This document shows, piece after piece, positions 1 to 11,505 of a stretch of DNA of 64,000 nt. Position numbers and translations under genes: made by a program. Position 1 is the first letter of the stretch; the number at the start of each line of letters is the position of its first letter. Origin of the DNA: Corydoras sp. C115 (taxonomy: Eukaryota > Chordata > Actinopteri > Siluriformes > Callichthyidae); NCBI GenBank assembly GCA_019802505.1, contig JAFMOC010000043.1, forward strand, positions 2,363,001 to 2,427,000, written 5' to 3'. The notes under the pieces were generated by a model, which was not told where the DNA came from, searched no databases, and worked only from the letters and a program-made list of their open reading frames with translations.

Positions 1-3000
1 CTTGTTTGTGTTGCCCGCCAGCAGGGAAACATTCAGGATTTGCGTCAGCCTCTCTGATTCCAGGTTATAACCTACACCAATCACATGGGTCGGGGGCAAA
101 CAGCTCTGCCTCCATGCCACATGCGTCATGATGTCCACTTAACACAAAAACAATATCCAGGTCACCAGATGCACAAGTTCAAGCTGTACTCATGACCACA
201 TTGGGAATGTCTACTGCGAACATGCTGTTCCTATGTATTCCGACAGCATGCACTGTGATTGGACAGAGGCACCACACTGACCGGGTTGGGAGGCTATGAG
301 AAGCACTGCACCGGGACTGAGGGAGCCCAGATTCGGGATGATTCGCCTGTACAGATCCACGTTGGTCTGTACCACGTCAACAAATGACTGATTGTTGTTC
401 CATGCATTGGCAGTGACCACAACCACCTTGGAGCCCGCTGATGCGGACAGATCTGTGACAACGACGGCAATTGTGTATGTTATACACCTGCAGCATTTTA
501 TAAAATGTAACATCTAAGTGTTATGATTATACTGCTGACGTTCTGAGGGAGTGAAAACTTACCTTTTGATACTTCCACATTCGGCAAACTGAAAATCTCC
601 ATGTCCATTGAACCACCTTTGATTGGACACTCGGACGTGTCGATGAACACCAGTTTGTTCACGCAGCCCTTCACAAATTAAATAAATGTTACATTTTTTT
701 GCTAAAATACCTTCATTGTAAAATAAAGCAAACAGGTCAAATCACTTTTGCCAAAATACTCATCACAGCAGCCATTCCCAAATCTCCTCCTCCAATCACA
801 GAGACCTTATTTACATTCAGATCCTGCTGAGTCCCACCTGTCGACCCAGATAATGCACAGAGTTTAACAAAGGTTCACTTTTAACTATATACACTATTAT
901 TAAGGCGCTTTAAAACAAACCCACCTTCTTTCAAGTTTAATTGCGAAACGAATGCGAGCAGTTCTTTGGGGTCTGTTCCGTCTCTTGTAGGTTTCATGGC
1001 GAGAGGAGGATCCTCTTCAAACTTGGAAATCATTTCCTCCAGCAGCGCAGTTACAGTCGACCTGGGCTAAAGATACGTATAAAAAAAATACTGTACGTTA
1101 TTCATGGTCTTAGTTTCAAAGCTAAATATTAATCAACTTTAAAGTCATAATGCTCTTGTCATTCCGCTACATTAATTCATGATGAAGTGTCTCACATGGT
1201 CCCAGGTTGAAAGAGCGGGCAGGTGGATCCGGCCCTTGGCGTCCACGTGTTTACCGTCTCGTATAACCATGCTGGCGGTGGGGCGTAGAAAGCACATGGG
1301 CGGCGTGAACGGGAAGGAATCCAGCAGCCACAACTGGATGGGTAAGTTATAGGTCTGGCCTGAGTGAGAAACAGAAGGTAAGGAATGCGATGTATGATAA
1401 GCAGATGGTGAGGTGCTTTACTGAAACTCAGTGCAACACAAGCTTTATGATGTCACAATTTTAATTACGGGTTTTGATCACTTTGGTCACACCCTGTGGT
1501 TAATACAAATGTGTTTATCTGTGTGTTTTAAATGTTGTATAACTAACATTGCTATACGTAAGCTTAGTTGTTGTACAGTTTTGTGGTCATCTGTCAAGGA
1601 TGCGATACAGCCAGCTTGTATTTAGTGTACAGTACTGCCTTCTTGCATTTACTGTCCCTTTGCTGCTGTGACTGTGAATTTCCTCAAAGTGGGACCAAAA
1701 ATGGCTTATATTATCTTTACATTATCAACATATTTATTTACCACAGAAGGTGATGGAGGTGATTTTTCTTTTTGAAACACCAATTCATTCTTTTATTTAA
1801 AAATCCCACAGGATTACAGAATGACATGACTGGGACTAAATTAAACACCCAGATTGATTGTTTAAGTGCTCCATCTTATTGACAGTGCTTACACAAGGAG
1901 GACTTTGTCCTCCACATTTATCCCATCAAAGATTCATTCATTCATTATCTTCCGCTTTATCCTATATTAGGGTTGCGGGGGGTTCCCCATGCCCATCCAG
2001 GGGAGAACGTTTCGGGCGCTGGGCAGATAGACCCAGGACAGGACGCCAATCTATCGCTGGGCACACACTCACTCACACAGACACACTCTATATGGAGCAA
2101 TTTTGGAGAATTCAATTGACTTGATCCATGTTTTTGGACTGTGGGAGGAAACCGGAGAAAACCCACGCAGACACGGGGAGAACATGGAAACTCCACCCAG
2201 ATGGGGATTCGAACCGGGAATCCCTAATACTGAGAGGAGAACGTGCTAACCACTAAGCCACCGTGCCACCCCCCATCAAAGATTCATTCATTCATTCATT
2301 ATCTCCCACTTTATCCTCTATTAGGATCGCGGTGGGGTTCCCCATGCCCATCCAGGGGAGAACATCTCGGGCACTGGGCAGATAGACCCAGGACAGGGCG
2401 CTAATCCATCGCTGGGCACACACTCACTCACTCAATATGGGGCAATTTTGGAGAACTCAAGTGACTTGATCCATGTTTTTGGACTGCGGGAGGAAACCGG
2501 AGAACCCGGAGGAAACCCTCGGCGTATTAACCACAGGGGAGAACATGGAAACTCCACCCAGATGGGGATTCGAACCGGGAATCCCTAGTGCTGAGAGGAG
2601 AACGTGCTAAACCACTAAGCCCCCCATCAAAGATAAAGATCTTAATACCTTTACGCCTCAAATGAATGACCTCTCACCCAAAAATGATGTGCAACACATT
2701 TACAGTTGAACACAAACGCAGAGCTTCTCTGAGAGGAGACCCTCACCTTGGTATTTAATTGGGAGGTTCCCCACCAACTTCAGCAAGTCCTTTTGGGAAT
2801 TGTCACTAAAGGCTTTAAAGGAATTAAAAATGAGACACGAAACTGAAATGAATGCTTTAAAAAAAAGTAAAAATAAAAAAATAATAATAATAATAAATAA
2901 ATGTGGCCAGTCAGGGTCACGTGACATTGTTTCCAGGGTGCCGGGGAGGGTCTCACTCACTGAAGGTCCCGCAGTCGGTCCTCATGTCTGAATAAACGCG

Positions 3001-3218
3001 CAGCAGCTGCTGCAGCTCCTCCACCGCGACGGCGTGGAACTTATACTGAAAATTTAAAACAAATTCACATTAGTTTATTAATATTGAGTGACGCGGAGTG
3101 ACGGCGTCTCATCAGGTCCGACCGGTTTCTGAGTTCAGCCCGACGGAGAGACTAAAGCCGCAGAGGAAGCACTAACCTTCGACAGAACCTTCCTCACAGA
3201 CTCGTTATTGAGGTTCAT
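1..3218 (-). CDS. uevld: UEVLD: ubiquitin E2 variant plus lactate/malate dehydrogenase-like protein (partial, exons 1-9)
   Basis: Nine exons splice in frame on the minus strand: 3177-3218 (start ATG at 3218), 2961-3045, 2747-2812, 1196-1359, 925-1066, 746-837, 563-668, 282-452 and 1-137. Together they give 335 codons; the 3' end (about 136 residues in human, which has about 471) lies beyond base 1. Residues about 1-140 form the UEV domain (FSDNSQKDLLKLVGNLP, then FPFTPPMCFLRP). It reads GRIHLPAL where an active E2 has its catalytic Cys, so it is a ubiquitin-binding-type variant. Residues about 175-335 are LDH-like, with a Rossmann motif VSVIGGGDLG (178-187), MDMEIFSLPNV and VIGVGYNLESERL. The substrate-loop region (TANAWNNNQSF) lacks the arginines of true LDH, as I recall for mammalian UEVLD, so dehydrogenase activity is doubtful. 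All introns have GT-AG ends. The downstream neighbour of spty2d1 matches vertebrate synteny. Confidence 0.95.
1934..2270 (-). mobile_element. Family-1 tRNA-derived SINE, full length (intron 3 of uevld)
   Basis: This is the window's dominant repeat, about 340 bp. Read on its own strand, it starts with a tRNA-like head: A box TGGCTTAGTGG and B box GGTTCGAATCC, both good matches to the pol III consensus. A unique body follows, then a TGAA/ATTC-type simple tail. This copy is flanked by cccatcaaagat at 1922-1933 and 2272-2283. Confidence 0.9.
2284..2622 (-). mobile_element. Family-1 SINE, second copy at the same target
   Basis: This copy has the same orientation and body as the one just before it. 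It is trimmed at the very 5' end of the head (about 12 bases of the GGCGGCACGGTG start are missing). It is bounded by the second (2272-2283) and third (2623-2634) copies of cccatcaaagat. Confidence 0.88.
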
Positions 3219-3420
3219 GTTGTTTTCTGACTCCGTCGTACAAACTTCTCTATTGTTCAAAACAAAACTTCCCTGAGGAACGAGACGAGGTAGCTACGGA
3301 AGCCGAACTTCCAACTCCGCACCTCAGCGTTTGCCTTACGTCAGAACACCGCCCCCTGCTGGGCACGAGGTTAGCGACAGGCGCGCTGACCGCTGACAGA
3401 GCGCAGAATTACAAAGTTGT
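3219..3420 (-). promoter_or_regulatory. Probable uevld promoter and 5' UTR
   Basis: This is the DNA directly upstream of the uevld ATG. It is moderately CpG-rich. It carries a CRE-like TGACGTAA on the minus strand (plus-strand ttacgtca at about 3338-3345) next to a GC box (ccgcccc). No TATA box was seen. A poly-T run at 3419-3439 marks the far edge. The start of transcription cannot be placed. Confidence 0.45.
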
Positions 3421-4852
3421 TTTTTTTTTTTTTTTTTTTAACAGTTCTACAGCGACAGCACCTTTATTCTGCTCGAAATACCAATCTTGCCAACGTTATT
3501 AAAATACGTACAATTATAGTTGTATAATTAGTGCGCGTTTTCTAACTCCATCGTTTATTTACGATACAGAATGATGGCAATTTGCAACCTCACCACTAGA
3601 TGTCAGTATCGTCCCTCATAACGCTGGTTCCTTAACCACAAGGCTACAATTTACAGGACACAAAATGTTGCATTTAGGCTGAATGGGATGAAATGCATAA
3701 CCTTAAAACTTATACACCTCAGACCAGGTCTAAATACCTTTCTTTAAAAACATTGTGGCCTTTATCTCATTTAATATGTTTTAAAATTTAATATAAGGTT
3801 TAAAATAGGCTTCGAATAACAATCAGGTTTAATGAATTTACAGTATAGTTGGTTTTCTCCATGGCTTCTGACTTGTGGTGTTCTCATTTGTAAGTCGCTT
3901 TGGATAAAAGCGTCTGCTAAATGACTAAATGTAAATGTAAAATAAGGTGTAATTCACAGTGAGTGCAATGTGCAATCTGTAAATATTTAAAATGTCCACA
4001 AAGTCTCTTTACAATGTTATAAATGACTTAAAAGGCAATTGATGTGATGTGTTCAAATTAGTTTTATGTACTCAGTCGTTATTAAAGTTGCAATTGCATT
4101 ATTATGGATCTAACTTTGCAAATATCCTTAAGAAAAAGCACAATGTGTATCGTGGTTGACTACAATGTGCACATTTTCCGTCGCCGAGATAGCAATACAC
4201 TAGAAATGTACCTAAACACGCCTAATTTCGAGATGGCCACGCCCATCGGGGGGGGGGTATTCACCAGCAGTGTTGGAAGGTGTTGAGGTGTAAGATGCAA
4301 CAAATGTGCCTTGTGCAGGGTCATGACAACCACCCCTCAAGTTATTAGTTAGTTAACCAAAACTGTTTGAAATTAAAATTAAACAAATGAAGAAAATGTC
4401 ATTTATGATGAGAGGCCAAATAACTGATTTACTGCTGATGTTGCGTGATCCCTTAACGACCTTAAACACTTTAACCCTTAAAAAACATTAACACATAAAT
4501 AAAAAAATACACATGACAACAAGATCTGGGAAAATCACTTTAACCAGAAAAATACTGCAAACTGCATGTCGTCTCCCATTATTCAATAATGGAATGAATT
4601 AGACTTGATATTCAGATCTGTAACAAATATTAAAGCAGTTGCTGCTGCATCCATGTAATCCATGATCTTCAGTCATATAAAAATGTTCGACTCATATATT
4701 AAACGATCTAAAGCTCAGCTATTCCACATGGGCTCAAAATAGTGCAAAATTGCTCCCCTAGTCTGGCTTTTAAAAATAAATACGTAACTCGAATTGCAGC
4801 CTGGCAGAAGGAAAATCTGCCATTTTGAACTCTCAAAGAAAATCATCATCCA
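3421..4852. other. Gene-free stretch between uevld and spty2d1
   Basis: This AT-rich stretch has no supported exon. It contains a poly-T run (3419-3439) and the tail of a family-2 SINE near 3885-3940. Its right part presumably holds the 3' UTR of spty2d1, but no clear minus-strand AATAAA was found near the stop codon. Confidence 0.6.
3885..3945 (+). mobile_element. Family-2 tRNA-like SINE, 3' tail fragment
   Basis: The sequence from about 3891 reads gtaagtcgctttggataaaa and on to agcgtctgctaaatg, with a short ATGTAA-type tail. This 3' end is common to many teleost SINEs. The same module appears on the opposite strand near 13.9, 14.9 and 31.0 kb. Confidence 0.7.
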
Positions 4853-7800
4853 TCAGGTCCTTTTGCGCTTTGCTTTCATCGCTTGTTTTCTTTTCATCTC
4901 CTCCTCCTCCAGTCGCAATTCTTCCTCATCCTCTTTGATTCCCAAACGTAAACTGAAGCAAAGAGAAAATACAAGCATTAGGGTTCAAGTCTCCATCTTG
5001 ATGCACATGAACACATTTATTTTTCTGTTCTTGGCCTTTTTTTTTCAGATTCTCCTCGTTCTTCCTCCTGATCCTGTGGCAGACTACCAGCTCCAGTTGC
5101 CAGGCAGAACAGGAGAGGCACACAGTATGATTTTTATATATTTTTTTTAATGGATGTTGTATAGTGAGTGCACAGTTCCTAATATTAAGAGGCATGTTTA
5201 CCTTCTCGCCTCCTCCTTCTGCTGTTCTTTCCAGCTGCTTTCCATGAACTTCAGTGCATAGTCACTCTCGTCCTTGTATCTAAGACAGAGACGTTAATGA
5301 CTCAGCATTTAGTCTGCATTCACACAGGGGTGCCATGAAATAAGAGTCTGGAGGTCATATATATATATATTTTCTCTAACAACATATTTCCTAGTAAACA
5401 GCACGGCCCCTGCAGAGGTGGAGCTGGCAAAATGGGTAATGAATACAAAGTTAAGGACAAAACCATGGTTTCATTTTCATAAACAACATTACTTAAACCC
5501 CATTACGTATCCGTTCAAAAACCCGAGGCTGGATGAGAGAACCTGCTTTGTAATCTATACAAGAATTTGCCTTTATAACTTTGCGCTGAGGGGTGGCACG
5601 GTGGCTTAGTGGTTAGCACGTTCTCCTCTCAGCGCTAGGGATTCCCGGTTCGAATCCCCATCGAGTTTCCATGTTCTCCCCGTGTCTGCGTGGGTTTCCT
5701 CCGGGTCCTCCGGTTTCCTCCCACAGTCCAAAAACATGGATCAAGTCAATTAATTCTCAAAAATTGCCCCATATAGAGTGTGTCTGTGTGAGTGTGTGTG
5801 CCCAGCGATGGATTGGCGCCCTGTCCTGGGTGTATCTGCCCAGCGCCCGAGACGTTCTCCCCTGGATGGGCATGGGGAACCCCACTGCGACCCTAATAGA
5901 AGATAAAGCGGGAGATAATGAACGAATGAATGAACTTTGCTCTGTCCACTGGGGCACAGTTATGAAACAGGGCCTTCCCCAAACTGTTTCCATAAAAGGT
6001 AAGATGGGTGTCTATGCTTTCGTTTAATCTTGCGGTTGACATTAAATATCCTCGAACTACATTGAAATTGAAAATAATGGTGAATTTAAGAATTAGAAAG
6101 TTGCAACAGGCAAGATTCCTTATTTTTGGCTTGTTTGTCACACAACCTATTAATTACTATACAGCATTTTAGATGTTTGTAAATACAGATTTATAATTGA
6201 ACTAGAATCACGGTTTAGTTCATGATGCATAGGATTAAAATATATCCACAAACTAAACCAACAGAATAGAACTTGTTACTGCTATTAGTTCCTGCGCAGC
6301 ATTAAAATGAGAAACACATGGTTGCTTACTTGTTCCGATCGTAGCCAAAGATTTCTTTAATGTGTTTAGAAATTTCGTCTTGGTTTTCTCCTTCATCATC
6401 AATAAAGTCCTCCATCTCTGAATCATACTCCTCCTCATCTTCATACTTGCGTTTGTAACTCGAGGTTATGGGTGGCAGCACTGGTCCTTCATTACAGACA
6501 AACAATCTAATTATAAATCAAGTCCAGAATGAAATACAGCTCGTAGAGTATGATACATCAGGTCCAAAATGCTGTCACTGAGTTTGAACTTAAAAATATA
6601 CTCTTGCTTACCAGCGGGTCTAACCATTATTCTGTGTCCTGTAGGTCCAATTATGGTCTTGGGGCCTTGAGGAACTGAAGGTCTTGGAGCGATTCCTGGT
6701 TTTGGTGTGAAGTTTTTGGAGGATATGGTCTCAGACACAACAGTACACTGGAGTCTTCCACGACCAGGGTCTATGTTGTTAGTTGGCCTGCTAGCCTTGC
6801 TCGGTCCATTGATCGAGGGCCGTGCTACAGCCTGAACAGGACGACTTTGGGAGCTCCCCGGTCTTTGCTGCTGCTGCTGCACTCCTGCTGGCCTCATGGA
6901 ACCATCAGGTGCTGACCGCATAGGTGCATTAGTACCAGGCCGAGAATGAGGGTTCACGCCAGATCGTGAAACTGCTCCCTTAACAAGAGCTTGAGGAGGT
7001 CCTCCCCTGCTGATGTTACTCTGACTTGGTCTGCTCTGTCCCGACCCTTTAATCACTTGTCCTTGGCTTGACGGTCTAGACGTTTTAAAGTTTGAAGCAG
7101 CTTCAGGTCGACTTCCAGGATTCATTTTCACTTGAGGTAAAACAGGATGCCCTTTTTTTGAGCTAAGGTCACTTAAGGTTGAAGGCTTTCCACTAGAATG
7201 AGACCTGGGCACGGTTTGCTTTACTGAGACCGATGGACCCTTCGGGCAAGTTTTAGTACTTGGGGCACCTGAGGAACTGGGACTTGGTCTGGATCCGTTT
7301 CCATGAGTCAATCTGGCAACATTGCCTGACCTTTCACTCTGTGTTTGCAGCTTTGGTGTTTTATTAACTCCACTGTTAGTTGGTCTCTCATCTGGAGCCC
7401 TGTATGGTTTCCCCTCCCTAATTTCCCGGTTATTCACATTTTTTTTGTTTATAATAGGTTTGTTGTCTTTGTGCCCTGAACTTTTATCTGTTCTACCATC
7501 TCTTCCTTTATCTTGTTTCTTTGCTTTTCGCTCAAGTTCCAGCTCTCGGATTTCCTCGGCAGTACGAAGCCTCTCCTCTGTTTTCTTGATTGGCTTCATC
7601 TCAACCGGTTCAAACTGCTTTTTCTCTGCAAGTTTCATAAGATCTGCAAATTTCATCACTGATGGAGAAGGCTTAGGTGTTTTTTTCTGTGTATTGTTTA
7701 ATTTACGTGGTTCTGGGATGTATTCCTGGCGCCTTACTGGCACCGGTGCTGGTTCCGGCTCTGGTTCTGATTCAGAATCGGATGCTGCATATTCATAATT

Positions 7801-9425
7801 GTCCTCATCATAATAGCCTTCACCACTATCCTGCTGGTCATCTGCCATCATTCCCTTACTCAGCTTTTTCTTGGGCAGTTCCATGACCGGTACGCCATTG
7901 TAGCCTTTGAAGTTGTCCTTGGTGCGAGATGCCATGGCACGTGCCTTTCTATCGGATTTAAGTTCCACCCTCTTGGCCAGAAGTTCATCTTTCTGACGTT
8001 TTCTCTGCAGCTCTGAAATGAATAATTGCAAATTATGAAAATACTGCCGAGATGATTTTGATGATTTTTGTCCTCAAAACCTACCCTTTTTTTTCTCTTC
8101 CAACTCCCGCTTCTTTAAAAACGCCTGCACAGCAGATGAATTGACACCTTTTACTTTTGGGTCTTTCTTTGGGGGGGCAGGTTTCAAGCTGTACCGTCTC
8201 TGTGTAACAAGAAAAAAAAGAACAAGTGTTAAACAACTTCTCGGTTGGTCATGAGGGGTGCTGGAACCCACCCCCTTACTCATCACATTAATGCAGGAAA
8301 ACACCCTGAACAGGTTCCATTACATTCGGTCATTGGAACAAAGCAACCTAATGGTTGGTGGTCAGATTGCAGGGTCAGCTAGAATACAGCACCCCTGAAC
8401 AATAAGGGTTAAGGACCCACACGGCAGCTGGTGGACTAAGGGTTTGAAAATGTAACCTAAAATAAGTCTTGAGACTGTGAGAAAGATTTCAGATTTCAGT
8501 AGAAAACTAATATTAACATTGTTCTTTTAAGGGGCAGCACGGTGGCTTAGTGATTAGTATGTTCTCCCCTCAGCCCTGGGGAATCCAGGTTCAAAACCCA
8601 ATCTGGGTGGTGTTTGCATGTTCTTCCCATGTCCACATGGGTTTCCTCTGGGTTCTCGTTTCCTCCCACCATCCAAAAAACATGGATTCAAGGTAAAGTG
8701 AATGCTCTAAATTGCTCCATATGTTATGTGTTTGTGCGTGTGAGTGCCCAGTCCAGGGTGTATCTGCCCAGCGCCTGAAACGTTCTCCTCTGGATGACCC
8801 TAGCAGAGGATTAAGTTTAATAAATTAAGGATTAAGTTAATAAATGAGGCGGCACGGTGGCTTAGTGCTTAGCACGTTCTCCTCTCAGCACTAGGGATTC
8901 CCGGTTCGAATCCCCATCTGGGTGGAGTTCCCATGTTCTCCCCGTGTCCACGTGGGTTTCCTCCCACAGTCCCACAGTCCAAAAACATGGATCAAGTCAA
9001 CTGAGTTTTCCAAATTGCCCCATATAGAGTGTGTGTGTCTGTGTGAGTGAGTGTGTGTCCAGCGATAGATAGATTGGCGCCCTGTCCTGGGTGTATCTGC
9101 CCAGCACCCGAGACGTTCTCCCCTGGATGGGCATGGGGAACCCCACCGTGACCCTAATAGAGGATAAAGCAGAAGATAATGAATGGATGAATGAATTAAT
9201 AAATGTTTTCATCTGATCCTACAATATCTTTTGTCTCTAGCTCATTGCGACCACCTGTACTCCAAGCAAACAGGACACCGCAGGGGGACATCATAGTAAT
9301 TTTGCTCTAAATGAGAATGAGGGGGTGCCTGCTGCGGGGGGGGGGGTGACCGCAGGGCTGTTTACCTGGACGTTGCTGAGGCCCTGCTTTTCCGACGCGA
9401 TGTTCAACACGTTGTGGAAGTCCAT
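4853..9425 (-). CDS. spty2d1: SPTY2D1 / SPT2 histone chaperone, complete, six exons
   Basis: Minus-strand exons 9366-9425, 8085-8199, 6612-8012, 6330-6486, 5202-5279 and 4853-4952 join in frame to 636 codons plus a TGA at 4855-4853 (human about 685). SPT2 is a nuclear H3-H4 chaperone of transcribed chromatin. The N terminus MDFHNVLNIASEKQ and the KKDPKVKGVNSSAVQAFLKK stretch are family hallmarks. The large exon 3 codes for a low-complexity, basic, Ser/Pro-rich middle with an acidic SESEPEPEP tract and a QQQQQ run. The end of exon 3 (CTVVSETISSKN) is conserved. Exons 4-6 give the histone-binding end: an acidic stretch around residues 541-565, then KHIKEIFGYDR, ESDYALKFMESSWKEQQKEE and a basic final helix. 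The start is the only ATG in frame with the family N terminus. Introns 2 (72 bp) and 3 (125 bp) are very short. Confidence 0.97.
5591..5932 (+). mobile_element. Family-1 SINE in spty2d1 intron 4
   Basis: This is a full-length copy, antisense to the gene, flanked by aactttgc at 5577-5584 and 5933-5940. It has the GTTCTCC head variant. Confidence 0.88.
5938..6005 (+). mobile_element. DNA-transposon remnant (GGGCCTTCCCCAAACTG family)
   Basis: This short fragment reads cactggggcacagttatgaa and then gggccttccccaaactg. The same piece lies inverted at 17606-17676, and a longer relative is at 35455-35650. I recognise it as part of a common teleost non-autonomous DNA transposon; the exact family is uncertain. 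Confidence 0.45.
6480..6486 (-). promoter_or_regulatory. Alternative in-frame splice acceptors of spty2d1 exon 4
   Basis: Two AG acceptors lie six bases apart at the start of exon 4: AAG before 6486 and CAG before 6480. Both keep the frame, so use of one or the other adds or removes two residues. Which one is used cannot be told from the sequence; CAG is the more common form. Confidence 0.4.
8531..8815 (+). mobile_element. Family-1 SINE, old and diverged (spty2d1 intron 1)
   Basis: The head (ggggcagcacggtggcttag) and body are recognisable. There are many substitutions and the part that usually reads ATGGGCATGGGGAACCCC is deleted, so the copy is older than its neighbours. Confidence 0.75.
8848..9195 (+). 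mobile_element. Family-1 SINE in spty2d1 intron 1
   Basis: This is a full-length copy with target duplications ttaataaatg at 8837-8846 and 9196-9205. It lies immediately after the older copy, in the same orientation. Confidence 0.88.
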
Positions 9426-9830
9426 GCCGCCGACTGGACTCTGGTTCTCGGGATGACGACGGGAACGGACTAACGATGCTCCTCACCTTACGGTAGGGTT
9501 CCGTTCATCTTCTTGAACGCGACATGGTGACGGTGCGTGTCGTTAAACGCGTCTTTTTGTCGCGTCAGAGTCTCGGCTTTTCATACTGACGTGTGATTTA
9601 AATGGCCAGCTTCGGTTAGCCGCCCAGCTAATCAACAAGCCACCGACTACAACGAGCGAAGCCCCGGGGTGGCGGTCGTGTACACCGAACGCGTGCGTCG
9701 CTGCGTTAATCGGGTGTAATATCTGCTTCTATAAACTATTTCAAACTTTATCCCACGCGAGAGACGAGAGCGAAACCCCCAACCGCTTACAACCTCACAG
9801 CGTATCCTATCGCCATCAGGCTGCTACGTC
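9426..9830 (-). promoter_or_regulatory. CpG-rich spty2d1 promoter region
   Basis: This is the DNA upstream of the spty2d1 start codon. It is dense in CG dinucleotides (for example cgtgcgtgtcgttaaacgcg and gaacgcgtgcgtcgctgcg), unlike the AT-rich surroundings. No TATA box was seen. A housekeeping, TATA-less promoter is inferred; the transcription start is unknown. Confidence 0.55.
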
Positions 9831-9891
9831 ACATCCTACGCTGAGCCGTGGAGAATACTGGAAACACGGCCTGCTCCGTCCGGAATCGCCA

Positions 9892-9955
9892 GCCGCTCCC
9901 TACATAGTGCCAGCTGCTCCCTACATAGTGCCAGCCGCTCCCTACATAGTGCACT
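9892..9955 (+). repeat. Short minisatellite, three units of 21 bp
   Basis: The unit gccagccgctccctacatag plus t is repeated three times with one substitution (ccg/ctg). It ends in ctacatagtgcac, a motif seen at the ends of teleost hAT-like small transposons. It sits just upstream of the spty2d1 CpG-rich region. Confidence 0.75.
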
Positions 9956-10041
9956 TGGTGTTTGGAGTTTGGCAGGCGGTTTAGTCCCGCATTCGAGCTG
10001 TGCGACACCAAGAACTTTGTATAATACTATATGGAACCTGC

Positions 10042-10391
10042 GGCGGCACGGTGGCTTAGTGCTTAGCACGTTCTCCTTTTAGCGCTAGGGATTCCCGGTT
10101 CGAATCCCCATCTGGGTGGAGTCTCCATGTTCTCCCCGTGTCCGCGTGGGTTTCCTCCGGGTTCTCCGGTTTCCTCCCACAATCCAAAAACATGAATCAA
10201 GTTAATTGAGTTCTCTAAATTGCCCCATATAGAGTGTTTGCGTATGTGAGTGTGTACCCAGCAATGGATTGGCGCCCTGTCCTGGGTGTATCTGCCCAGC
10301 GCCCAAGACGTTCTCCCCTGGATGGGCATGAGGAACCCCACCACGACCCTAATAGAGGATAAAGCGGGAGATAATGAATGAATGAATGAAT
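10042..10391 (+). mobile_element. Family-1 SINE A in the 10-11 kb cluster
   Basis: This is a full-length copy. On its left is tatggaacctg (10030-10040), which recurs at 10727-10737 and 11088-11098. On its right it is followed by gatccaaaagg, a different flank. Confidence 0.88.
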
Positions 10392-10402
10392 GATCCAAAA
10401 GG

Positions 10403-10726
10403 CACGTTCGCCTCTCAGCGCTAGGGATTCCCGGTTCGAATCCCAATCTGGGTGGAGTTTCCATGTTCTCCCCGTGTCCGTGTGGGTTTCCTCCGGGTTC
10501 TCCGGTTTCCTCCCACAGTCCAAAAACATGGATCAAGTCAATTGAGTTCTCCAAATTGCCCCATATAGAGTGTGTGTGTGTGAGTGAGTGTGTGCCCAGC
10601 AATGGATTGGCGCCCTGTCCTGGGTCTATCTGCCCAGCGCCCGAGACGTTCTCCCCTGGATGGGCATGGGGAACCCCACCGCGACCCTAATAGAGGATAA
10701 AGCGGGAGATAATGAATGAATGAATG
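10403..10726 (+). mobile_element. Family-1 SINE B, head-trimmed
   Basis: This copy starts at CACGTTCGCC, so it lacks the first ~25 bases of the head. It is preceded by gatccaaaagg (10392-10402), exactly like SINE D at 11506, and followed by tatggaacctg. Confidence 0.87.
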
Positions 10727-10738
10727 TATGGAACCTGC

Positions 10739-11087
10739 GGCGGCACGGTGGCTTAGTGGTTAGCACGTTCGCCTCTCAGCGCTGGGGATTCCCGGTTCGA
10801 ATCCCCATCTGGGTGGAGTTTCCATGTTCTCCCCGTGTCCGCGTGGGTTTCCTCCGGGTTCTCCGGTTTCCTCCCACAATCCAAAAACATGGATCAAGTT
10901 AATTGAGTTCTCTAAATTGCCCCATATAGAGTGTGTCTGTGTGAGTGAGTGTGTGTCCAGCGATGGATTGGCGCCCTGTCCTGGGTCTATCTGCCCAGCG
11001 CCCGAGACGCTCTCCCCTGGATGGGCGTGGGGAACCCCACCACGACCATAATAGAGGATAAAGCGGGAGATAATGAATGAACGAATG
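10739..11087 (+). mobile_element. Family-1 SINE C
   Basis: This full-length copy is bounded by tatggaacctg on both sides (10727-10737 and 11088-11098). Confidence 0.88.
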
Positions 11088-11119
11088 TATGGAACCTGAC
11101 AAGGCGGTCCTGCAGGACG

Positions 11120-11420
11120 CCCCCTAATGGACTCACATATAGTTTTCCAGTTGTTAGTTTTTCCATTTGTTAAATATCTGTACATGGCTGTCCTACACTG
11201 TTGTTGCTGCTGGCCGCTCAAGGAGGACGAGTCCCCCACTGAGTCTTGGTCCTCACAAGGTTTCTTCCTTAAATAACAACATAACAAGGAGTTTTTTCTT
11301 GCCACTGTCGCTTCGGCTTGCTCTTTGGGGGTTTAAAGTCTTTTCATTCTGTAAAGCTGCTTTGTGACAATGTACTGTTGTAAAAAGCGCTATAGAAATA
11401 AATAACTTGAACTTGAACGA
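11120..11420 (+). mobile_element. LINE-like 3' tail element
   Basis: The segment contains ggagttttttcttgccactg, then tgtaaagctgctttgtgac, agcgctatagaaataaataa and a CTTGAA-type end. This is the typical 3' end of a common teleost non-LTR retrotransposon. There is no coding part. The family is not assigned. Confidence 0.65.
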
Positions 11421-11505
11421 TCCGATACCAAGTAAATACAGGGCCAATATCGCGATATTCGATACCGATACTTTTTTAATATTTAAGCTTCATTGATCCA
11501 AAAGG

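Noticed and set aside
7322..7798. 158-codon plus-strand frame
   Set aside because: It lies antisense within spty2d1 exon 3, whose own frame is clearly the conserved protein.
10042..10110. tRNA gene candidates at SINE heads (A box TGGCTTAGTGG, B box GGTTCGAATCC)
   Set aside because: The heads match pol III boxes, but the tRNA fold is degenerate and each is followed by the same SINE body and tail, so these are SINE promoters and not tRNA genes.
10063..10602. Long minus-strand open frames (up to about 180 aa) with PMPIQGRTSRALGRYTQDRAP-type peptides, recurring all over the window
   Set aside because: They are translations of the family-1 SINE. Every full copy gives the same set of frames on both strands, with no start or stop selection and no known domain.
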